The translations under genes and the position numbers were made by a program. A DNA stretch of 64,000 bases from Shinella sumterensis. GTDB lineage: Bacteria > Pseudomonadota > Alphaproteobacteria > Rhizobiales > Rhizobiaceae. Of this stretch, positions 25,823 through 35,602 are shown piece after piece; position 1 is the stretch's first letter, and each line of letters opens with the position of its first letter. Below the pieces are notes generated by a model. That model searched no databases and was not told the DNA's origin. It worked only from the letters and a program-made list of their open reading frames with translations. Where the stretch lies: assembly GCF_004514425.2 (NCBI RefSeq), contig NZ_MYFN02000002.1, positions 413,495-477,494 of the forward strand, in the 5' to 3' direction.

Positions 25823-26608
25823 TCAGGTGGTCTGCATGGCGCCGGGGCCGGGGATGGCCTTTTCGGGCACCTTGCCGAGGATGATCATGCCGAGCACCTC
25901 GTCCTTGGTGACGTCCTCGGTGCGGGCGTGTCCCACGACCTGGCCGTTCTTCATCACCGAGACGCGGTCGGCGAGGTCGAAGACGTCGTGGATGTCGTGG
26001 CTGATCAGGAAGATGCCGATACCCTCCTTCTTCAGCTGCTTGATGAGTTCGCCGACCTGCGCGGTCTCCTGTGGGCCAAGCGCTGCCGTCGGCTCGTCCA
26101 TGATGAGGATGCGGGCGTTGAACAGGATGGCGCGGGCGATCGCCACCGACTGGCGCTGGCCGCCGGAAAGCGCCTTTACCGGCTCCTTGAAGCGCTGGAA
26201 GTTCGGGTTGAGCCTTCCCATCACCTCGCGCGTCTTGGCCTCCATCGCCACATCGTCGAGCGTGCCCCAGGGGGTGCGCAGCTCGCGGCCGAGATAGAGG
26301 TTGGCGGCGGCGTCAACATTGTCGGCGACGGCGAGCGTCTGGTAGATTGTCTCGATGCCGTATTTCTTGGCGTCGCGCGGGTTGTTGATGTCGGCGGGTT
26401 CGCCGTTGATCAGGATGTCGCCGCTGTCGCGCTTGTAGGCGCCGGAGAGGATCTTGATCAGCGTCGACTTGCCCGCGCCGTTGTGGCCGAGCAGCGCCAC
26501 GACCTCGCCGGGATAAAGGTCGACGGAGGCGTTGTCGACGGCGTGGATGCCGCCGAAGGAAATGGAGATGTTCCTCATCTCCACGAGGGGCGTACGAGTG
26601 TCCGTCAT
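25823..26608 (-). CDS. xylG: CUT2 sugar ABC transporter ATP-binding protein, single domain (XylG/FrcA-like)
   Basis: A 261-residue ATPase with one ABC domain. This is unusual for CUT2 systems, which normally have a double-domain protein, but is known for rhizobial FrcA and xylose systems. Motifs are Walker [12 protein letters not shown], signature [12 protein letters not shown], Walker [13 protein letters not shown] and switch histidine LISHDIHDV. It starts 13 bases after the permease gene and forms an operon with permease and xylose-type binding protein. The substrate is assigned from those neighbours. Confidence 0.85.
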   Translation of the reverse strand: MTDTRTPLVEMRNISISFGGIHAVDNASVDLYPGEVVALLGHNGAGKSTLIKILSGAYKRDSGDILINGEPADINNPRDAKKYGIETIYQTLAVADNVDAAANLYLGRELRTPWGTLDDVAMEAKTREVMGRLNPNFQRFKEPVKALSGGQRQSVAIARAILFNARILIMDEPTAALGPQETAQVGELIKQLKKEGIGIFLISHDIHDVFDLADRVSVMKNGQVVGHARTEDVTKDEVLGMIILGKVPEKAIPGPGAMQTT

Positions 26609-26620
26609 TGGTGCGGCTCC

Positions 26621-27931
26621 TTACTTGGCGCGGGCGCGGTAGACCGTGTCGAGCCAGACGGCGACGACGAGGACCATACCGACCACGATGCGCTGGAACG
26701 GGGTATCGATGCCAACCAGCACCATGCCCGATTGCAGCGATTGCATGACGAGGGCGCCGAGCATGGCGCCGGCGATTGTGCCCATGCCGCCGGCAAGCGA
26801 CGTGCCGCCGATCACGGCAGCCGCGATCGTGTAGAGCTCGTCGAGCTCGCCCTGCGCGTTGGTCGCGGCATTCAGGCGGGCGGTGGAGATGGCGGCGGCG
26901 ATGGCGCAGAGCATGCCCATCAGCGCAAAGATCTTGACCGTCACCCAGCGTGTCTTGATGCCGGCGAGCTCGGCCGCTTCCGGGTTGCCGCCGAGCGCGA
27001 AGACGTAGCGGCCGAAGCGCAGGCGCGTGGCGATGAAGGTCATGACGATGCCGACGATGATGGCGATCAGCACGGGAATGGCGATGCCGTGCGGAATGAA
27101 GAGCCCGCCGTCAGGCCAGGCGATGCCGTTGGCATCGGCATATTTGCGGGCGATGGCGACCGGCCAGGGATAGCTGTTGACGACGGCGATGGCGCCGAGC
27201 ACCAGCGCGCAACCGACGGCGGTGAGGAAATATTCCGCCCACATCGGCCGCTGCGGGAAGCCGAAGCGCTGGCGCTGCTTGCGCGAATTGATGATGGTGG
27301 CGACGATCGCGATGCAGGCCAGCGCGCCGACGATCCAGCTTGCCGTGGCGCCGATCGAGCCTTCGGTGCCGCCGCCCATCAGGCGGAACGTGGCATCCAT
27401 GGGCGCGACCGTGCGGCCGCTGGTGACGAACCAGGTGGCGCCGCGCCAGACGAGAAGGCCGCCGAGCGTGACGATGAAGGAGGGGACGTTGAGGAAGGCG
27501 ATGATCGCGCCGTGCAGCGCACCGATGGCCGCGCCGAGCAACAGGCCCGCGAGAAGGGCGAGGATCCAGGTTGCCGGGTGGTTGAAGCCCAGCACCTGCG
27601 GCAGGATTTCGGCCTGTAGCACGCCCATGATCATGCCGACGAAGCCGAGGATGGAGCCGACCGAGAGATCGATGTTGCGCGTGACGATGACCAGCACCAT
27701 GCCGGTCGCCATGACGGCGACGGACGCGGTCTGAACGGAGAGGTTCCACAGGTTGCGCGGTGTCAGGAACAGGCCGCCCGACAGGATGTTGAAGCCGATC
27801 CAGATGATCAGCAGGGCACCGACCATGCCGAGCAGGCGCGTGTCGATTTCGGTGGCGCGAAAGAAGCGCTTCACCGGGTTCTCGCTTGCCGATCGCGCGC
27901 GATTGGCGGCGGTAGTGGTGATGTCGGCCAT
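26621..27931 (-). CDS. xylH: Xylose-type ABC transporter permease (XylH)
   Basis: A 436-residue permease of the RbsC/XylH family, with about eleven membrane segments. It is longer than ordinary RbsC (about 320) because of a central insertion (about residues 170-280), a XylH feature. VIVTRNIDLSVGSILGFVGM and the late AAAVIGGTSLAGGMGT are family hallmarks. It lies between the binding protein and ATPase genes. A 164-base spacer with a strong hairpin separates it from the binding-protein gene. Confidence 0.87.
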   Translation of the reverse strand: MADITTTAANRARSASENPVKRFFRATEIDTRLLGMVGALLIIWIGFNILSGGLFLTPRNLWNLSVQTASVAVMATGMVLVIVTRNIDLSVGSILGFVGMIMGVLQAEILPQVLGFNHPATWILALLAGLLLGAAIGALHGAIIAFLNVPSFIVTLGGLLVWRGATWFVTSGRTVAPMDATFRLMGGGTEGSIGATASWIVGALACIAIVATIINSRKQRQRFGFPQRPMWAEYFLTAVGCALVLGAIAVVNSYPWPVAIARKYADANGIAWPDGGLFIPHGIAIPVLIAIIVGIVMTFIATRLRFGRYVFALGGNPEAAELAGIKTRWVTVKIFALMGMLCAIAAAISTARLNAATNAQGELDELYTIAAAVIGGTSLAGGMGTIAGAMLGALVMQSLQSGMVLVGIDTPFQRIVVGMVLVVAVWLDTVYRARAK

Positions 27932-28029
27932 GGCTTTGCCGTTCCCCTCATGTCTGTTGAACGTATCCGTCCGGGCGGTTTTTCAAGGATCGATTGCCGT
28001 CTCGTCCCGCGCCCGCTGCCGATCTCGCA

Positions 28030-28061
28030 CAGGCGCCGCAACGTGTGGGTCGCGGCGCCTG
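28030..28061 (-). other. Intercistronic hairpin between xylF and xylH
   Basis: CAGGCGCCGC and GCGGCGCCTG form a perfect ten-base-pair stem with a 12-base loop. Such structures often let the binding-protein message accumulate above the permease message. Confidence 0.6.
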
Positions 28062-28095
28062 GTCAATGGTCAGCTTGTTGCCCGGATGCGGGCGG

Positions 28096-29136
28096 TCAGT
28101 TGCAGGCCGCGACGGAGCCGGCTGCAACGCCCTGGCAGGCTGCTTCCTTGGAGATCCAGCCCGCGTCGATGACGACGTTCAGGTTGTCCTTGGTGATGGG
28201 CAGCGGTGCGAGGAAGACAGACTTCATCTCGACGCCCTTCGGGCCGCCGTTGAAGGTGGTGACGCCTTCGATTTCGTCCATGGTCTTGCCGCCGGCGAGC
28301 TGGGCTGCGATTTCCGCGGCGCGCTTGCCGAGTTCACGCGAGTCCTTCCAGACGGAGACCGTCTGCGTGCCGAGCGCGACGCGGTTGAGCGCGGCGTGGT
28401 CGGCATCCTGGCCGGAAACCGGAACGGAACCGGCAAGGCCCTGGGCTGCGAGTGCGGCAATCGCACCGCCGGCCGTGCCGTCGTTGGAGGCGACGACCGC
28501 GTCGACCTTGTTGTCGTTCGCCGTCAGGAACTGCTCCATGTTCTTCTGGGCATTTTCCGGCTTCCAGCCATCGGTGTAGGCTTCGCCGACATTCTTGATC
28601 TTGCCGGCATCGATCGCTTCCTTCAGCACTTCCTGCTGACCGGCGAAGAGGAAGTCGGCGTTCGGATCGGCCGAGTTGCCCTTGATGAAGACGTAGTTGC
28701 CTTCCGGCTTCACCTTGAACACTTCGCGGGCCTGCATGCGGCCGACTTCCTTGTTGTCGAAGGTGATGTAGAAGGCCGAGGGGTTCTCGATCAGGCGGTC
28801 GTAACCGACGACCGGGATGCCTTCTGCCGCGGCCTTCTCGATGGCCGGGCCGATGGCGTCGCTGTCCTGGGCAAGCACGATGATGGCGTTGGCGCCCTGG
28901 GCGATCAGCGACTCGACGTCGGTCAGCTGCTTGGCTGCCGACGACTGGGCGTCAGCGGAAATGTACTTGTCGCCGGTCGCCTCGAGAGCGGCCTTGATGG
29001 CGGCTTCGTCGGTTTTCCAGCGCTCTTCCTGGAAGTTGGACCAGGAAACGCCGACCACGAGGTCCTTGGCGTGAACAGCGGAATGCATGGAAACGATGAT
29101 GGCAGCCCCTGCCATCAGCTTCAAAACGGACTTCAT
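28096..29136 (-). CDS. xylF: Xylose-type periplasmic sugar-binding protein (XylF)
   Basis: A 346-residue periplasmic binding protein of the ribose/xylose class. The signal peptide ends at VHAKD (about residue 23). The mature part has the XylF-like start [23 protein letters not shown], then [38 protein letters not shown] and [11 protein letters not shown]. It is the first gene of the operon, divergent from a ROK regulator, and delivers D-xylose or a related pentose to the permease. Confidence 0.87.
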   Translation of the reverse strand: MKSVLKLMAGAAIIVSMHSAVHAKDLVVGVSWSNFQEERWKTDEAAIKAALEATGDKYISADAQSSAAKQLTDVESLIAQGANAIIVLAQDSDAIGPAIEKAAAEGIPVVGYDRLIENPSAFYITFDNKEVGRMQAREVFKVKPEGNYVFIKGNSADPNADFLFAGQQEVLKEAIDAGKIKNVGEAYTDGWKPENAQKNMEQFLTANDNKVDAVVASNDGTAGGAIAALAAQGLAGSVPVSGQDADHAALNRVALGTQTVSVWKDSRELGKRAAEIAAQLAGGKTMDEIEGVTTFNGGPKGVEMKSVFLAPLPITKDNLNVVIDAGWISKEAACQGVAAGSVAACN

Positions 29137-29241
29137 AATATCCTCCCAAGTGAACGCCGGCCGCCGGGCGAACCTCCCGCCCCATCAACGACCGGTCACG
29201 AAAATACTGCCTCGATGCCCCTCCCGACAATGCCGGGACTT

Positions 29242-29262
29242 TTTTCTCGACAGTCGAGAAAA
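29242..29262. promoter_or_regulatory. Operator palindrome between xylF and the ROK regulator
   Basis: TTTTCTCGAC and GTCGAGAAAA are perfect inverted halves around a single A (21 bases). The site sits in the divergent spacer 106 bases before xylF and 118 bases before the regulator and is the probable ROK repressor site. Confidence 0.7.
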
Positions 29263-29379
29263 TAAATGTCAGAAGTTTTCCAAGCTGTCAACCAGGGCGT
29301 GAAGGCCTTGAACGACAGCGTGACAGATGCTTTGGGAGGAGCATGTGTTGCCGCCTGAAAGAGCGAATGGAATCGGAAA

Positions 29380-30597
29380 ATGCTGACAAAATCGAGCACG
29401 GAGCTTGTGCGTCAGCAAAACAGCGCGCTCGTTCTGGCATCGCTTCGCCGGCATGGCCCGCTCGCCCACACCGACATTTCCCAGCATACCGGCCTGGCAT
29501 CCGCCACCGTCTCCGCCATCACCGCGGATCTGGAGAGGGCGGAGGTTCTGGAGCGCCGCGAACAGCAGGCGGCGGCCTCGCGCGGACGTCCCCGCGTCAT
29601 CTTCGGGCAGCGACGCGAAGCCGGCTATCTCATCGCCGTGCGCATCTCGTCCGATATGGTGCAATATTCGTTGGCCGACTATGGCGGCACGCTGCTCGAC
29701 CGTTTCGAGGAGCCGCGCAATCATGCGGATGTCTCGACCGGGCCGTTCGCGGCCTCCTTTGTGGCGGCGCTTGAAAGGCTGGTGGAGCGGTCGCAGATCC
29801 GGCGCGACGATGTGCTCGTCGTCTCCATCAGCAGCAAGGGGCTTGTCGATCCGGCATCGGCGCGGCTGGTCTGGTCGCCGGTCTTCGGGGCGCAGCAGGT
29901 CGATTTCGCCGCTCTGCTCCAGCCGGCCTGGCGGGCGAAGATCCTGCTCAGCAACGAAACGCTGCTGGTGGCCCATGCCATGGCCTCGCGCATGGAAAAG
30001 GCGCGCGTGAACGATCTGCATGCCGTGGCGGCCCTGTCGCTCGGGCACAGTATCGGACTTGGCATCGCCCGTTTCGATCACATGGGCGAACTGAGCGTCA
30101 CGGCGCCGAATTTCGGCCATATGCTCAATTCGGCGGATGGCAAGCTCTGCCGGTGCGGCGCGCAGGGCTGCATCGAGGCCTCCGCGGGCTTTTACGGCAT
30201 CCTGCGCACCGCGTTCGAAGTGCCGCCGGATACCATCCCGGCCAAGTTCGTGCCGCTCGCGGAAATGGACAAGATCGCGCTCAGGGCCCGCCAGGGCCAC
30301 CGCATGTCCGAATACGCTTTCCGCCAGGCGGGCCTTGCGCTGGGGCAGGGGCTGTCGCGCATGGTGAGCCTCTACGAGACCATGCCGATCGCCATCACCG
30401 GGCCTGGCACGCGTTTCTTCGATCTCATGCAGCGCGGCGTGGAGGAGGGGCTTGCGCAATCGCAGCAGGTCCGCCTTTTCGGCGCGCCGCCGATCTCCAT
30501 CGTGCCGGAGGAGGCAACGCTGGCGCTGGAAGGGCATCTCGCCCGCGCGCTTGCGGAGATGGATCACGACATCATCGCGGCCAAGGCCGCGGAATGA
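29380..30597 (+). CDS. xylR: ROK-family transcriptional regulator (XylR-like)
   Basis: A 405-residue regulator. An N-terminal MarR-like helix-turn-helix (about residues 15-70; HTDISQHTGLASATVSAITADLERAEVLE) is fused to a ROK sugar-kinase-like domain. The ROK zinc motif is visible as CRCGAQGCIEA. Key kinase residues appear altered: the usual DxGxT phosphate motif near the start of the domain reads RISSDMVQ, so it is a sensor rather than an enzyme. It is divergent from the xylose-type importer and likely binds the 21-base palindrome between them. Confidence 0.87.
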   Translation: MLTKSSTELVRQQNSALVLASLRRHGPLAHTDISQHTGLASATVSAITADLERAEVLERREQQAAASRGRPRVIFGQRREAGYLIAVRISSDMVQYSLADYGGTLLDRFEEPRNHADVSTGPFAASFVAALERLVERSQIRRDDVLVVSISSKGLVDPASARLVWSPVFGAQQVDFAALLQPAWRAKILLSNETLLVAHAMASRMEKARVNDLHAVAALSLGHSIGLGIARFDHMGELSVTAPNFGHMLNSADGKLCRCGAQGCIEASAGFYGILRTAFEVPPDTIPAKFVPLAEMDKIALRARQGHRMSEYAFRQAGLALGQGLSRMVSLYETMPIAITGPGTRFFDLMQRGVEEGLAQSQQVRLFGAPPISIVPEEATLALEGHLARALAEMDHDIIAAKAAE

Positions 30598-30604
30598 CGC
30601 CCGA

Positions 30605-30635
30605 CAAAAAAGGCCGGACGACGAAGCGCCCGGCC
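30605..30635 (-). terminator. Intrinsic terminator of the inositol operon
   Basis: On the minus strand GGCCGG pairs with CCGGCC and is followed by a T-run (30611-30605). It is 24 bases past the inositol dehydrogenase stop and also lies just past the convergent ROK gene. Confidence 0.8.
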
Positions 30636-30658
30636 AGTTGCTTGGGAGGAGACGGCCG

Positions 30659-31651
30659 TCAGGCGACGGCGATCTGCCGTTTCTCTTCCACGGATTTCAC
30701 GGCGGCATCGGCGAGCAGCAGGGCCGCAAGGCCATCGGCGCCGGACGGCGTGATCGTGGCGCCCTTCTCGATTGCAGCAATGAAGCTCGCGATCTCGTTG
30801 GCATAGGCTTCCGTGTAGCGGGTCATGAAGAAGTCGTGCAGCGGCGGGCGCGTATAGCCGTCGCCATTGGCGATCTCGATGGAGACCGGGCGCTGGTTTT
30901 CGGCCGAGACGACGCCCTTGGAGCCGTGCACCTCGATGCGCTGGTCGTAGCCGTAGGTGGCGCGGCGCGAGTTGGAGATGATGGCCTGCCTGCCGGACTT
31001 CGTCTGGAGGATGACGGAGACGCTGTCATAGTCGCCGGCCTTGCCGATTTCCGGATCGACCAGCACGGCGGCAGTTGCCGAAACCGTTGCCACCTCTTCG
31101 CCGAGCAGGAAGCGCGCCATGTCGAAGTCATGGATCGTCATGTCGCGGAAGATGCCGCCCGACCGCTTGATATAGTCCACCGGCGGGGCGCCCGGGTCGC
31201 GCGAGGTGATCGTCACCATCTCGACGTCGCCGATGCGGCCGTCGTCGATAGCCTTGCGCACGGCCATGAAATGCGGATCGAAGCGGCGGTTGAAGCCGAC
31301 CATCAGCTTGCCCTTGGTCTCCTCGACCACCTTCATGCAAGCCCTGACGCGCTCGACCGAGAGATCGATCGGCTTTTCGCAGAAGATGGCCTTGCCGGCG
31401 CGCGAGAAGCGCTCGATCAGATCGGCATGGGTGTCCGTCGGCGTGCAGATCACGACGGCATCGATGTCGCTTGCTGCCTCGATGGCCTCGATCGTGCGCA
31501 CGTCGCAGCCATATTGCTGGGCGATGGCCTCGGCCGCCGCCGGGAAGGCATCGGCGACCGCGACCAGCCTGGCGTCCGGATTGCCGGTCACGGCCTTGGC
31601 ATGGACCTTGCCGATACGGCCGGCGCCGAGAAGACCAAATCTTACAGTCAT
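30659..31651 (-). CDS. iolG: Inositol 2-dehydrogenase (IolG/IdhA)
   Basis: A 330-residue Gfo/Idh/MocA enzyme that oxidises myo-inositol to scyllo-inosose with NAD. The Rossmann motif is GLLGAGRIGKVHAKAV. CEKPIDLS carries the catalytic lysine. The SGGIFRDMTIHDFDMARF segment holds the Asp/His residues typical of inositol dehydrogenases. It is the last gene of a minus-strand cluster with an inositol-type importer, separated from the permease by a short repeat-bearing spacer. The start at 31651 is the only good ATG. Confidence 0.9.
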   Translation of the reverse strand: MTVRFGLLGAGRIGKVHAKAVTGNPDARLVAVADAFPAAAEAIAQQYGCDVRTIEAIEAASDIDAVVICTPTDTHADLIERFSRAGKAIFCEKPIDLSVERVRACMKVVEETKGKLMVGFNRRFDPHFMAVRKAIDDGRIGDVEMVTITSRDPGAPPVDYIKRSGGIFRDMTIHDFDMARFLLGEEVATVSATAAVLVDPEIGKAGDYDSVSVILQTKSGRQAIISNSRRATYGYDQRIEVHGSKGVVSAENQRPVSIEIANGDGYTRPPLHDFFMTRYTEAYANEIASFIAAIEKGATITPSGADGLAALLLADAAVKSVEEKRQIAVA

Positions 31652-31669
31652 GTTGTCCTCATGTGAGTG

Positions 31670-31737
31670 AGTAGCGAGTAGGAATAGCGAATAGTTTTTG
31701 AAAAGGCATAGCTATTCGCTACTCCCTATTCGCTCTT
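31670..31737. repeat. Short inverted/direct repeat cluster (GAATAGCGAATAG type)
   Basis: AGCGAATAG (31686-31694) pairs with CTATTCGCT (31712-31720). Variants GTAGCGAGTAG and CCTATTCGCT flank them, so a 9-11-base unit occurs four times in alternating orientation. It fills the spacer between the permease and the inositol dehydrogenase gene. Similar GC-poor units are scattered in rhizobial intergenic DNA. Confidence 0.65.
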
Positions 31738-31742
31738 TTAAA

Positions 31743-32762
31743 TCACGTCTTACGCTTCTTCTGTCTGTAGACGTCGACGACCACGGCGGCCACGATGATC
31801 ACGCCCTTGACGATTTCCTGATAGTAGGCGTCGACGCGCAGGAAGGTAAAGCCCGAGGTCATGACGCCGAGGATGACGGTGCCGATGACCGTGCCGGTGA
31901 TGCGGCCGACGCCGCCGGCAAGCGAGGTGCCGCCGATCACGGTGGCCGCGATGGCGTCGAGTTCGTACATCACGCCCATGCCGGCCTGGGCCGTCTGGGC
32001 GCGCGCCGCCGTGACGACGCCGGCGAGGCCGGCCAGCGCGCCGGCGATGGCGTAAACCTTCACGAGATGCGATTCGACATTGATGCCGGAGACGCGCGCG
32101 GCCTGCACATTGGCGCCGATGGCATAGGTGAACTTGCCGTAGCGCGTGTAGCGCAGCGCGATGTGGAAGATCACGGCGACGACCAGGAAGATGACGACGG
32201 GCCAGATGCCGGTGCCGATGAAGGTGAACTGTTCGGTAAGGCCGGAGACCGGCTGGCCCTTCGTGTACCACTTGGACATGCCGCGCGCCGACACCATCAT
32301 GCCGAGCGTCGCGATGAAGGGCGGGATCTTGGTCCTGGCGATCAGCTGCCCGTTGATGATGCCGGCGAGCAGGCCGACGCCGATGCCGACGGCGAGCGGC
32401 ACGATGACCGGCAGGTCGGTCAGTGAGGGATAGAGCGCGCGCGGCCAGGTGGAGGCCTGGGCGAGGGAGGCGCTGAACATCGCCGTCATGCCGACGACCG
32501 AGCCCGACGACAGATCGATGCCGCCGGTGATGATGACCTGCGTCACGCCCACCGCGATGATTCCGATGACCGCGACCTGGAGGATGATGATCGTCAGGCG
32601 CTGGGTGTTCATCAGGAAGCTCTGGCCGACGAAGATCCAGCCGAGGACTTCATAGACCAGCGCGATGCCGATGAGGACGAGAAAGATGTTGAGTTCCGGC
32701 GGGAGCCGGCGGGCAGATTTCTGCGCTGCGGCCTGTGCCTGCGCTGCGGAATTCGTGCTCAT
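31743..32762 (-). CDS. iatP: Inositol-type CUT2 ABC transporter permease (IatP)
   Basis: A 339-residue RbsC-family permease with about nine to ten membrane segments. A hydrophilic Ala/Gln-rich N terminus (about 25 residues) precedes the first. QVIITGGIDLSSGSVVGMTAM and AATVIGGTSLAGGVGRI are family signatures. It is third in the minus-strand order: binding protein, ATPase, permease, inositol dehydrogenase. Specificity for inositol is inferred from iolG, the TIM-barrel isomerase and the IolR-like operator. Confidence 0.86.
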   Translation of the reverse strand: MSTNSAAQAQAAAQKSARRLPPELNIFLVLIGIALVYEVLGWIFVGQSFLMNTQRLTIIILQVAVIGIIAVGVTQVIITGGIDLSSGSVVGMTAMFSASLAQASTWPRALYPSLTDLPVIVPLAVGIGVGLLAGIINGQLIARTKIPPFIATLGMMVSARGMSKWYTKGQPVSGLTEQFTFIGTGIWPVVIFLVVAVIFHIALRYTRYGKFTYAIGANVQAARVSGINVESHLVKVYAIAGALAGLAGVVTAARAQTAQAGMGVMYELDAIAATVIGGTSLAGGVGRITGTVIGTVILGVMTSGFTFLRVDAYYQEIVKGVIIVAAVVVDVYRQKKRKT

Positions 32763-32794
32763 GATTACCTCCCTGGTGGCCGTTGGGCCTGAAT

Positions 32795-34333
32795 TTACTG
32801 GGCTGCCAGTTCCATGACCTTGATCTGCGTCGCCTCGGCGCGGTCGAGGAAGCCGGTGACGCGGCCCTCATGCATGACCATGACGCGGTCGCTCATGCCG
32901 AGAACCTCGGGCATTTCCGACGAGATCATGATCACGGCCACGCCATCGCGCGCGAGCTCGGTCACGAAACGGTGGATTTCGGCCTTGGCGCCGACGTCGA
33001 TGCCGCGCGTCGGCTCGTCGAGGATGAGAATGCGCGGATTGGTCAGAAGCCAGCGGCCGATCAGCACCTTCTGCTGGTTGCCGCCCGACAGGTTCTCGAT
33101 ACGCTCCGACAGGTTCGGCGTCTTGACGCGCAGCTTGCGGCTCATCTCCTCGCAGACTTTGGCCAGCTCTCCCTCGGAAACGAAGCCGCCCTTGACGAAC
33201 CGGTCCTGGAGAACGGCGATCTGCATGTTCTCGAGGATGTCGAGGATCAGCAGGCAGCCGGTCTCCTTGCGGTCTTCGGTCAGGAACGCCATGCGGTGCC
33301 TGATCGCCGTGTTCGGGCTGTCGATGTCGACTTCTTTGCCATGGATCGAGATCGTGCCCGACGTGGCCGGCACCACACCGAAGATCGCCTCGGCGACATT
33401 CGAGCGGCCCGAACCCACGAGGCCGGCGATACCGAGGATTTCGCCTGCGCGCACATCGAAGGACACGTCGTGGAAAACACCCTTGAGGCTCAAGTCCTTC
33501 ACCGACAGGACGACATCGCCGATCGGCACGTCTTCCTTGGGGAACATCTGCGTGATCTCGCGGCCCACCATCATGCGGATGATGTCGTCGCGGGTCACGT
33601 CGCTGGAGGCGTGCGTGCCGATATACTTGCCGTCGCGGAACACCGAGAACTCGTCGGCGATCTCGAACAGCTCGTTCATCTTGTGGGTGATGTAGACGAT
33701 GCCGATGCCCTGCGAACGCAGGTCGCGGATGATCGTGAAGAGGTGGGCCACCTCGCGCTCGGTTAGCGCGGAGGTCGGCTCGTCCATGATGAGGACATCG
33801 CTTTCATAGGAGACGGCCTTGGCTATCTCCACCATCTGGCGGTTGGCGACGGAGAGGTCGCGCACCTGCGTTTCCGGGTCCATGGTAATGTTGAGACGCT
33901 TGAACAGCGCGGCCGTCTTGCGGTTCATCTCGCCGTGGTCGACGAAGCCGAAGCGGTTCTTCGGCTCGCGGCGGATCCAGATGTTTTCCGCGACCGTCAT
34001 GAAGGGCATCAGGTTCAGCTCCTGATGGATCATGGCGATGCCGTTTTCCAAGGCGTCGAGCGGTGATTGCAGGCGGATCTTCTGGCCCTTCAGCAGCACC
34101 TCGCCCTGGTCGGGCGTGTAGATGCCGGCAAGGATCTTCATCAGCGTGGACTTGCCCGCGCCGTTTTCGCCCATCAGCGCATGCACCGAGCCACGCTTGA
34201 GCTTGAATTCCACGTCGTCAAGCGCGACGACACCCGGAAATTCCTTGCGGATGCCCTCTGCGGACAGCAGGTATTCGGCATTCGGAATGGCGCCGCTTGC
34301 GCGAACCGCGGCCATGGTGGTCGGACTGACCAT
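32795..34333 (-). CDS. iatA: Inositol-type CUT2 ABC transporter ATP-binding protein (IatA), two domains
   Basis: A 512-residue double ABC ATPase. The first domain has Walker [11 protein letters not shown] (about residues 54-63), Walker [13 protein letters not shown] and VTHKMNEL-type switch. The second half has the usual degenerate P-loop (GLVGSGRSN) but an intact signature LSGGNQQKV and [14 protein letters not shown]. This asymmetry is normal for the RbsA family. It starts 90 bases after the binding-protein gene, with a hairpin between. Confidence 0.9.
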   Translation of the reverse strand: MVSPTTMAAVRASGAIPNAEYLLSAEGIRKEFPGVVALDDVEFKLKRGSVHALMGENGAGKSTLMKILAGIYTPDQGEVLLKGQKIRLQSPLDALENGIAMIHQELNLMPFMTVAENIWIRREPKNRFGFVDHGEMNRKTAALFKRLNITMDPETQVRDLSVANRQMVEIAKAVSYESDVLIMDEPTSALTEREVAHLFTIIRDLRSQGIGIVYITHKMNELFEIADEFSVFRDGKYIGTHASSDVTRDDIIRMMVGREITQMFPKEDVPIGDVVLSVKDLSLKGVFHDVSFDVRAGEILGIAGLVGSGRSNVAEAIFGVVPATSGTISIHGKEVDIDSPNTAIRHRMAFLTEDRKETGCLLILDILENMQIAVLQDRFVKGGFVSEGELAKVCEEMSRKLRVKTPNLSERIENLSGGNQQKVLIGRWLLTNPRILILDEPTRGIDVGAKAEIHRFVTELARDGVAVIMISSEMPEVLGMSDRVMVMHEGRVTGFLDRAEATQIKVMELAAQ

Positions 34334-34364
34334 CGTCCTCTCCCTCCCGGATCGACCTGAAACC

Positions 34365-34394
34365 GGAGGACCGCGCGCGAAGGCGCGGCCCTCC
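34365..34394 (-). other. Intercistronic hairpin between the binding-protein and ATPase genes
   Basis: GGAGG-a-CCGCGC (34365-34376) pairs with GCGCGG-cc-CTCC (34383-34394). It follows the binding-protein stop by 30 bases and probably enriches that message over the rest of the operon. Confidence 0.55.
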
Positions 34395-34423
34395 TTGTCA
34401 TGGGCTTTCGATGCCCTGTTCGA

Positions 34424-35353
34424 TCAGTTCTTCTGCTGGTAGTCGGCGATGTTGGCGGGGGTCACGAGCTGGAAGGGGATGTAGACCTTCGCCTCGACCT
34501 TCTCGCCCTTGGCAAGCTTGATCGCCGCGTCGAGCGCGCCCTTGCCCTGGCCGGCCGCGTCCTGGAAGACGGTGACGTCGAGATCGCCGGCTGCCATTGC
34601 GGCGAGCGCGTCCTGGGTGGCGTCGACGCCTGCGATGACGACGCTGTCCATCGAGCGGCCGGCGGCCTTGAGCGCCTGGACCGCGCCGATCGCCATCTCG
34701 TCGTTGTTGGCGATCACGGCGTCGAATTCGACGCCGGCAGCCAGCCAGTTGGTGACGAGGTCCTGGCCCTGCGTGCGCTGCCAGTTGGCGGTCTGCTCCT
34801 CGACGATCTCGATGCCCTTGCATGCGTCGGTGGCGAGAACGTCATGGACGGCCTTGGTGCGCATGCGCGCGCCCTGGTTGGAAAGCTCGCCCATCATCAC
34901 GACGGCCTTGCCCTTGCCGTTGAGCAGGCGGCAGACTTCCTGCGTTTCCAGCGTGCCGGCGACGGTTTCTTCCGAAGCGACGAACGCCTGCTTTTCGGGC
35001 AGCTGGTCGACATTGACCGGCTCGCGGTTGACGTAGACGAGCGGAATGCCCGCATCGGCCGCGGCCTTCGACATGGCGGCGGTCGCATCGGTGTCGACCG
35101 CGGTCACGATGATGGCGTCGACGCCGGAGGCGATGAAGTTCTGGATCTGGCTCTGCTGCTTGGCGACGTCGTTCTGTGCGTCCTCGATCTGCAGCTGCAC
35201 GCCGTCCATCGTCTTGGCGTAATCGGACATGCCGTTGCGCAGAACGGTCAGGAAGTTGTCGTCGAACTGCGCCATCGTCACGCCGATCGTCTCGGCATGG
35301 GCGGCGGTGGACATCATGACGGCAAGCGCCGAGCCAAGGATGAATTTTTTCAT
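34424..35353 (-). CDS. ibpA: Inositol-type periplasmic binding protein (IbpA)
   Basis: A 309-residue periplasmic sugar-binding protein of the RbsB class. The signal peptide ends at AAHAET (about residue 20). The mature part shows IGVTMAQFDDNFLTVLRNGM, IIVTAVDTDATAAMSKAAADAGIPLV, VNREP and VIANNDEMAIGAVQAL, which are hallmarks of the ribose/inositol-binding group. It is the first gene of the operon and has an IolR-like site upstream. Confidence 0.86.
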   Translation of the reverse strand: MKKFILGSALAVMMSTAAHAETIGVTMAQFDDNFLTVLRNGMSDYAKTMDGVQLQIEDAQNDVAKQQSQIQNFIASGVDAIIVTAVDTDATAAMSKAAADAGIPLVYVNREPVNVDQLPEKQAFVASEETVAGTLETQEVCRLLNGKGKAVVMMGELSNQGARMRTKAVHDVLATDACKGIEIVEEQTANWQRTQGQDLVTNWLAAGVEFDAVIANNDEMAIGAVQALKAAGRSMDSVVIAGVDATQDALAAMAAGDLDVTVFQDAAGQGKGALDAAIKLAKGEKVEAKVYIPFQLVTPANIADYQQKN

Positions 35354-35489
35354 GTCGTATCCTCCTCAAGGTGGTGTCCGGCGCACCACAGACATATCCG
35401 GATGGTCGGCCCTTGCGGGCCCATGACCTTTGCTCCTCCCGGGATGCAAGGATCAAAACAGAATAAACAAACCGCAAATTTCAAACTTC

Positions 35490-35503
35490 GGAATGTTTAT
35501 TCC
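35490..35503. promoter_or_regulatory. IolR-type operator candidate
   Basis: GGAAT-GTTT-ATTCC, a perfect 14-base palindrome. It fits the GGAA-N6-TTCC element reported for the rhizobial inositol repressor IolR. It lies 137 bases before the inositol binding-protein start and just after the isomerase stop. Confidence 0.6.
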
Positions 35504-35602
35504 ATTTTGTGCGCATGGCGTCAAGTCTGTTCCATTGCAGTCCGGGTTCGACACGAGGGGCAGGGATAAGCAGCGGCGGGACGTGTGGTCCGCTTCGTGC
35601 GC

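Noticed and set aside
25811-27619. Long plus-strand frame opposite the xylose-type ATPase and permease
   Set aside because: Same reason: histidine/aspartate/arginine-rich antisense composition and no motif.
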